A stretch of DNA of 9,895 nt from Frankiales bacterium (GTDB taxonomy: Bacteria > Actinomycetota > Actinomycetes > Mycobacteriales > Jatrophihabitantaceae): positions 1 to 9,895 of the forward strand of contig JAOPUY010000208.1 of assembly GCA_025963265.1 (NCBI GenBank), written 5' to 3'. The notes below the pieces were generated by a model. That model saw only the letters and a program-made list of their open reading frames with translations, did no database searches and was not told the DNA's origin. Positions 6,438-9,895 of the stretch are shown in pieces (within the stretch, counting starts at the first letter, position 1; every line of letters begins with the position of its first letter). The position numbers were made by a program, and so were the translations under genes.

Positions 6438-6526
6438 ACCGGCCGCCCGGTGATCGTCGCCGGCGCGGCGGTTTCGAACGCGCAGAAGCCCCACCGCGGC
6501 CAGTAGGTCTCGGCGGGGCCCTTCAC
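6434..6526 (-). CDS. Probable small protein, 30 aa (unannotated type)
   Basis: A 30-codon ORF starts at GTG 6526 and stops with TGA at 6436-6434, in the gap between DUF4193 and the 281-residue gene. It contains ETYWPRWGFCAFETAAPA, which is rich in W, Y, F and C, residues that are uncommon in chance frames of GC-rich DNA. By my count 29 of 30 codons end in G or C, while the overlapping frame that extends the 281-residue gene upstream has about nine A/T-ending codons in 33. Its start is 17 bases after the DUF4193 stop, and its stop overlaps the next start as GTGA. No clear Shine-Dalgarno sequence is seen, so coupling to DUF4193 is likely. Its function is unknown, and no signal peptide or obvious membrane helix is present. 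It could instead be only a short coupling ORF. Confidence 0.55.
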   Translation of the reverse strand: MKGPAETYWPRWGFCAFETAAPATITGRPV

Positions 6527-6543
6527 GGTGCTCGACCGTCGGC

Positions 6544-6852
6544 TCAGGCGCAGTCCCGGCAGATCGGCTGGCCGTTCTTCTCGCGAGCCAGCCTGCTTCG
6601 GTGGTGCACCAGGAAGCAGCTCGAGCAGGTGAACTCGTCATCCTGCTTGGGCAGCACCCGGACGGTCAGCTCCTCGCCGGACACGCCGGAGAGGTCGGCG
6701 CCGGGAAGCTCGAGCGACTCCGCTAGTTCGGTCTCATCGACGTCGATGGATCCCGACTGCGCTTCAGCGCGTCTGGCCTTCAACTCTTCGAGTGAGTCCT
6801 CGTTGATTTCGTCTACATCGCCGCGACGGGGCGCGTCGTAATCGGTGGCCAC
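6544..6852 (-). CDS. DUF4193 family zinc-ribbon protein
   Basis: A 102-residue actinobacterial protein of the DUF4193 family (counterpart Rv2699c); its function is unknown. The N-terminal two thirds are acidic (DVDEINEDSLEELKARRAEA, 12-31). The C-terminus carries a compact zinc ribbon with two CxxC pairs: C76/C79 (CSSC) and C98/C101 (CRDC), joined by FLVHHRSRLAREKNGQPI. The linker and cysteine pattern are diagnostic. The start is GTG 6852 (MATDYDAPRRGD), with a strong GAGGAG eight bases upstream. It is the first gene of the operon with the 30-residue ORF and the 281-residue protein, and it is divergent from the Cei-like gene across 224 bases. A nucleic-acid or RNA polymerase-associated role is often imagined for such ribbons, but nothing here shows it. 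Confidence 0.92.
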   Translation of the reverse strand: MATDYDAPRRGDVDEINEDSLEELKARRAEAQSGSIDVDETELAESLELPGADLSGVSGEELTVRVLPKQDDEFTCSSCFLVHHRSRLAREKNGQPICRDCA

Positions 6853-7076
6853 TATGTCATCTCCTCGATCAATTGCACGAGTACCAGCCGATCCGGTGAC
6901 CCTCGTCCACGTAGGCGGACAACCAACTTACTGACCGCTGGCCGCGGAACCGTATCGCGTCTCGCGTGCGCACTAACGACCGGGCCAGCCTCACCATTCC
7001 CGAATCCGTCCCAGCTAGGCTGCGAAGTCACACAGCACACCATTCGGGTTGGCGTTTTAGAGGTGAAACTGACGGA
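6853..7076. other. Divergent intergenic region between DUF4193 and the cei-like gene
   Basis: This 224-base gap holds the leaders of two divergent genes. On the minus strand, GAGGAG (6861-6866) serves DUF4193. On the plus strand, GAGGTG (7060-7065) lies 11 bases before the Cei-like ATG, which is rather far. TAGGCT (7016-7021) is a possible plus-strand -10, without a clear -35. A 7-bp inverted repeat, CCCGAAT (6999-7005) and ATTCGGG (7042-7048), may be chance. I see no small RNA or extra gene here. Confidence 0.5.
6861..6866 (-). promoter_or_regulatory. Ribosome binding site for the DUF4193 gene
   Basis: GAGGAG on the minus strand lies eight bases before GTG 6852 and decides that start. An ATG directly after it (ATG ACA TAG) opens only a two-codon frame and is too close to the Shine-Dalgarno sequence to be used. 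Confidence 0.75.
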
Positions 7077-7610
7077 ATGTCACAATCAACAACGAGGCGG
7101 CCTGTGCCGGCGCTCGCCTTTTTACTGGCATTGACCGTGCTGACGGCAATTGTCTGGTGGCGCGTCCTGCACCGTGACCAAGGCGACAGCAGCGGCGCGG
7201 CGGTGCTCGGCATCCCCGTGCAGAGCTGCGCGCCCAAGGGCAGCCCGAAGTTGGTGCTGCCGAAGGCGACCGCCGTCTCGGTGAAGGTGCTCAACGGCTC
7301 GACCCGGGACGGGCTGGCCACCACCGTCTCGGCCGACCTGAAGGCGCGCGGTTTCAAGACCGGCGCCGCTGACACGGTCGATGACTCGGGTCAGCTCGCC
7401 GCGTTGAGCACTGAGGTCGCCGAGATCCGCTACGGCACGGCGGGCAAGAGCGCGGCCGAGCTGGTGGGCTATTACGTCTCGGGCAGCAAGCTGGTCAAGA
7501 TCAGCCGGTCCGACGCCTCGGTCGACGTCGTGTTGGGCAAGTCCTACACCAAACTCGCCTCCCAAGCCCAAGTGAACGCGGCGATCAGCCGCGCGGGCAA
7601 GCCCTGCTGA
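7077..7610 (+). CDS. cei: LytR C-terminal domain protein, Cei-like envelope integrity factor
   Basis: A 177-residue single-pass membrane protein. A short positive N-terminus (MSQSTTRRP) precedes a transmembrane helix at about 10-30 (VPALAFLLALTVLTAIVWW). The rest should lie outside the membrane. A LytR_C domain starts at about 66 with VSVKVLNGSTRDGLATTVSA (67-86), followed by LKARGF, AEIRYG (115-120) and VVLGKSYTKL (151-160). This architecture and its place between DUF4193 and suhB match M. tuberculosis Rv2700 (cei, cell envelope integrity). Two cysteines, C51 and the final residue C177, may form a disulfide outside the membrane; this is inference. The ATG at 7077 gives a proper membrane-anchor start; GAGGTG lies 11 bases upstream. 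The same frame is open back to 6966, but that would put 37 unrelated residues before the anchor. The gene converges on suhB. Confidence 0.85.
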   Translation: MSQSTTRRPVPALAFLLALTVLTAIVWWRVLHRDQGDSSGAAVLGIPVQSCAPKGSPKLVLPKATAVSVKVLNGSTRDGLATTVSADLKARGFKTGAADTVDDSGQLAALSTEVAEIRYGTAGKSAAELVGYYVSGSKLVKISRSDASVDVVLGKSYTKLASQAQVNAAISRAGKPC

Positions 7611-7648
7611 GTGGCCTGAATAACGCTGAATAGCCCGGATAACTCAGC
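7606..7648. terminator. Possible hairpin spanning both stop codons of convergent cei-like gene and suhB
   Basis: GCTGAGT (7606-7612) is the exact reverse complement of ACTCAGC (7642-7648), with a 29-base loop. The arms contain the TGA of the Cei-like gene and the TGA of suhB on the other strand. The loop holds repeated CTGAATA/CGGATAA words. There is no T-run and the loop is long, so a terminator role is doubtful. Confidence 0.25.
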
Positions 7649-8477
7649 CCTCGGCGCCGACCTCGGTCAGCAGCGCCGTGAACTCCGCGATCCGCTCCGG
7701 GTGCGCGGCCGCGACGAACCGCGGGCCCGCCGGCCGTCCAGCCAAGCCCGACAGGGCCACCCCGGCCTCGGCGGCGATCAGCATCCCGGCCGCGATGTCC
7801 CACTCGCCGAGCGGTCCCTCGAAATACCCGTCGACCCAGCCGGCGGCGATCGCGCACAGATCCAGGGCGGCTGAGCCGGTCCGTCGCAGGTTGCCCACCC
7901 GGCCGAGCAGCCGGCCGACCACCGCGCCCTGGCGAGCTCGCCGGGCGGCGTCGTAACTGAAACCGGTGGCGAGCACCGACTCCGCCAGCGGGACCGAGCG
8001 CGGGCCGAGCAGGCGGAACTCAGGCTGGCCTTGGCGCTCCAACCACGCGCCCTGGCCGCGCCGGGCTCGGAACAGCCAGCCGGTGGCCGGGTTGCTCACG
8101 CAGGCGGCCACCACGACACCGTCCACCTCCGCGGCGATCGACACGGCGAACTGGGGGAAGCCCAGCATGAAGTTCACCGTGCCGTCGATCGGGTCCAGCA
8201 CCCAGCGAACCCCGGCGCCCGCGCCCGCGGCGGCGCCTTGTTCCTCGCCCAGCACCGCGTCGCCGGGGCGTCGTGCGGCCAGCTCGGCGATCAGAAACGA
8301 CTCCACCGCCTGGTCGGCGTCGGTGACGATGTCGGTCGGCGAGGATTTCGTGCCGATGCTGAGGCCGGCCGCCTGCCGGTTCAGCGCGAGCTCGCCCGCT
8401 CGACGGGCGAGGTCGACGGCGATGCGGCCGAGTTCGGAGTCCCGACTCAGAGCGTCGCGGGACGGCTCATTGGTCAT
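7644..8477 (-). CDS. suhB: Inositol monophosphatase family protein (SuhB-like)
   Basis: A 277-residue Mg2+-dependent phosphatase of the inositol monophosphatase superfamily. In actinobacteria such enzymes dephosphorylate inositol 1-phosphate, which supplies inositol for phosphatidylinositol and mycothiol. The metal-site motifs are intact: SPTDIVTDADQAVE (46-59), LGEEQG (76-81, E78), WVLDPIDGTVNF (92-103, D95 and D98) and GEWDIAAGMLIAAEAG (224-239, D226). The length is normal. The ATG at 8477 has AAAGGTG five bases upstream. The counterpart is Rv2701c (suhB), also between cei and ppgK. Substrate cannot be fixed from sequence: fructose-1,6-bisphosphate, histidinol phosphate and PAP phosphatases share the same motifs, but synteny favours SuhB. 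It is divergent from ppgK across 66 bases. Confidence 0.88.
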   Translation of the reverse strand: MTNEPSRDALSRDSELGRIAVDLARRAGELALNRQAAGLSIGTKSSPTDIVTDADQAVESFLIAELAARRPGDAVLGEEQGAAAGAGAGVRWVLDPIDGTVNFMLGFPQFAVSIAAEVDGVVVAACVSNPATGWLFRARRGQGAWLERQGQPEFRLLGPRSVPLAESVLATGFSYDAARRARQGAVVGRLLGRVGNLRRTGSAALDLCAIAAGWVDGYFEGPLGEWDIAAGMLIAAEAGVALSGLAGRPAGPRFVAAAHPERIAEFTALLTEVGAEG

Positions 8478-8482
8478 CAGTT

Positions 8483-8489
8483 CACCTTT
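8483..8489 (-). promoter_or_regulatory. Ribosome binding site for suhB
   Basis: AAAGGTG on the minus strand lies five bases before the ATG at 8477 and supports that start. Confidence 0.6.
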
Positions 8490-8505
8490 GGCTAATTCGG
8501 CCCGA

Positions 8506-8511
8506 TAAGGT
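8506..8511 (+). promoter_or_regulatory. Possible -10 element for ppgK
   Basis: TAAGGT fits TANNNT and would start transcription near 8518, leaving a leader of about 26 bases that holds the GGAGGA ribosome site. No -35 box at proper spacing is seen, so this is tentative. Confidence 0.3.
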
Positions 8512-8534
8512 TTGCGACACTCAACCTAATCAGC

Positions 8535-8540
8535 GGAGGA
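8535..8540 (+). promoter_or_regulatory. Ribosome binding site for ppgK
   Basis: GGAGGA is a strong Shine-Dalgarno sequence placed close to ATG 8544 (four bases from GGAGG). It favours ATG 8544 over the internal ATG at codon 12. Confidence 0.65.
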
Positions 8541-8543
8541 ACG

Positions 8544-9317
<774 letters not shown>

Positions 9318-9318
9318 A

Positions 9319-9344
9319 ACCGCCGGACAATTCAGTCCATCGGT
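9319..9344 (+). terminator. Possible transcription terminator after ppgK
   Basis: Two bases after the ppgK stop, ACCG (9319-9322) pairs with CGGT (9341-9344) and GGAC (9325-9328) with GTCC (9335-9338). This gives two 4-bp stems separated by a 2x2 internal loop and closed by the hexaloop AATTCA. There is no T-run, so strength is uncertain, but actinobacterial terminators often lack one. Confidence 0.35.
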
Positions 9345-9377
9345 GATTGTGGTCGCCGAATTGGGGCTGCCCGTGAT

Positions 9378-9383
9378 TACAAT
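9378..9383 (+). promoter_or_regulatory. Putative -10 element of a sigA promoter
   Basis: TACAAT matches the consensus TATAAT at five of six bases and lies in an otherwise GC-rich gap. Transcription would begin near 9390, giving a leader of about 170 bases. No good -35 hexamer is found at 16-18 bases; TTGGGG (9361-9366) is too close. Confidence 0.45.
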
Positions 9384-9527
9384 GTCTAACGCAGGGCCTG
9401 GCACCAACGAAGGCACCGACATCGCGAGCCGATTCGGTGAACCCCAGCGGCTAGCTGACCCCACTCACATCCTCCCGCGCACCCTCGTCCGTGGTGTCGT
9501 CTGGCAGTTCGCTGCTGACGCCCTACG

Positions 9528-9551
9528 GCGCGATTGCGTGCGCGATTGCAC
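9528..9551 (+). repeat. Tandem 12-bp repeat and small hairpin next to the sigA ribosome site
   Basis: GCGCGATTGC occurs at 9528-9537 and again at 9540-9549, a 12-bp period. The second copy lies in a hairpin, CGTGC (9537-9541) with GCACG (9548-9552) and loop GCGATT, which ends directly at the Shine-Dalgarno sequence AAAGGG (9553-9558). Confidence 0.7.
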
Positions 9552-9552
9552 G

Positions 9553-9558
9553 AAAGGG
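9553..9558 (+). promoter_or_regulatory. Ribosome binding site for sigA
   Basis: AAAGGG lies five bases before GTG 9564 and favours this start over a second in-frame GTG at 9609. Confidence 0.5.
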
Positions 9559-9563
9559 CGTAC

Positions 9564-9895
9564 GTGGTTCCCAGCGAATCAGCAGAGCAGCCGCAGGTTT
9601 TGGCGGCTGTGACGGCACGAAAGACCGTAACGAAGTCTGTTGCAGCCAAGCGCCCCGCGACCAAGGCGCCGGCGAAGAAGGCTGCCGCGGCGAAGGCGCC
9701 GGCCGCCGGGGCGGTTATCGAGGCTGACGCCGCCCCTGAGGACCTCTCCGACCTGCCGGCCGACGTCGAGTTGGAGGACGTCGCCATCGAGGTCGAAGTC
9801 GTCGAGGTCGAGGTGGAGGTCGAGAGCGACACCGTCGAGGCCGACCCCGCGCCGGAGTCCTCGGAGTTCACCTGGGACGAGGAAGAGTCCGAGGC
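9564..9895 (+). CDS. sigA: Principal RNA polymerase sigma factor SigA, N-terminal part (cut by window edge)
   Basis: The first 110 residues of the primary sigma-70 factor, which directs RNA polymerase to housekeeping promoters. Only the poorly conserved N-terminal extension is inside the window. Residues 17-50 are Lys/Ala/Pro-rich (AKRPATKAPAKKAAAAKAPA), like a histone H1 tail. Residues 53-110 are strongly acidic, with an alternating Glu-Val run at about 76-87. The segment ends with EFTWDEEESEA, matching FVWDEDESEA just before the conserved sigma region in M. tuberculosis SigA. That match and the position after ppgK give the identity. All DNA-binding regions lie beyond base 9895. GTG 9564 is preferred for its Shine-Dalgarno sequence; GTG 9609 is the alternative and would remove 15 residues. 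Confidence 0.9.
   Translation, partial: MVPSESAEQPQVLAAVTARKTVTKSVAAKRPATKAPAKKAAAAKAPAAGAVIEADAAPEDLSDLPADVELEDVAIEVEVVEVEVEVESDTVEADPAPESSEFTWDEEESE

Larger units (their letters stand above)
9318..9563. other. Intergenic region between ppgK and sigA with sigA leader
   Basis: This 246-base region contains a hairpin just after ppgK (9319-9344), a good -10 candidate, TACAAT (9378-9383), a small palindrome, CCGATTCGG (about 9430-9438), tandem 12-bp repeats next to the sigA ribosome site (9528-9551), and the sigA Shine-Dalgarno sequence. I see no supported gene in it; the open frames crossing it have no recognisable product. Confidence 0.6.

Noticed and set aside
6438..6641. Upstream extension of the 281-residue gene into DUF4193
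   Set aside because: The frame has poor third positions, overlaps DUF4193 and the 30-codon ORF, and the GTGA overlap gives a better start.
6853..6860. Two-codon upstream frame ATG ACA TAG before DUF4193
   Set aside because: The ATG touches the Shine-Dalgarno sequence with no spacer, so initiation there is unlikely; the GTG at 6852 is well spaced.
6852..7043. 63-codon minus-strand ORF ending at the DUF4193 start
   Set aside because: It has no ribosome site, no recognisable domain, and covers the leader of DUF4193. Its composition does not look coding.
6999..7048. CCCGAAT / ATTCGGG inverted repeat upstream of the cei-like gene
   Set aside because: Seven bases with a 36-base gap is within chance expectation for this region and does not align with a promoter element.
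9386..9871. 161-codon minus-strand frame opposite sigA
   Set aside because: Its Ser/Thr-rich repeats are the reverse complement of the SigA Glu-Val run; there is no independent evidence for a gene.

Overview
The window is high-G+C chromosomal DNA from an actinobacterium (class Actinomycetes). The gene content and order match a neighbourhood that I know from Mycobacterium tuberculosis, roughly from dxs1 (Rv2682c) through ceoB/ceoC and dut to suhB, ppgK and sigA, and that is also kept in other actinobacteria. The families DUF3093, DUF3159, DUF3710 and DUF4193, the polyphosphate glucokinase and the Lys/Ala-rich SigA N-terminus are all actinobacterial. I cannot name a genus. Two genes that I expect from the mycobacterial layout, an APC-type permease and a small OB-fold protein, are absent.

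Layout. Bases 1-277 (-): start of dxs, cut by the window edge. 317-1630 (-): TRAM-domain RNA methyltransferase. 1705-3029 (+): two overlapping TrkA-type K+ uptake regulators. 2970-4959 (-): operon dut, DUF3710, DUF3159, whose last gene overlaps the end of the second trkA tail to tail. 4984-5544 (+): DUF3093 membrane protein, divergent from dut across only 24 bp. 5592-6852 (-): operon of a DUF4193 zinc-ribbon protein, a probable unannotated 30-residue protein, and a 281-residue hypothetical protein. 7077-7610 (+): LytR_C-domain Cei-like envelope protein. 7644-8477 (-): inositol monophosphatase SuhB. 8544-9317 (+): polyphosphate glucokinase. 9564-9895 (+): N-terminus of the principal sigma factor SigA, cut by the window edge. 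No stretch above 300 bases lacks a gene; the largest gaps are 6853-7076 and 9318-9563.

The genes do not form one pathway. They are a conserved housekeeping block: isoprenoid precursor synthesis (dxs), RNA modification, K+ regulation, dUTP removal (dut), envelope integrity (cei), inositol phosphate and glucose phosphate metabolism (suhB, ppgK) and basal transcription (sigA). The strands alternate often, giving several divergent and convergent gene pairs.

I see no mobile element, CRISPR array, tRNA, rRNA or defence system, and no clearly new multi-gene system. The points most worth a second look are the 30-codon ORF coupled to the 281-residue gene, the overlapping divergent -10 elements between dut and DUF3093, a run of five starts that look leaderless, and a triple 14-bp repeat at the end of DUF3093.
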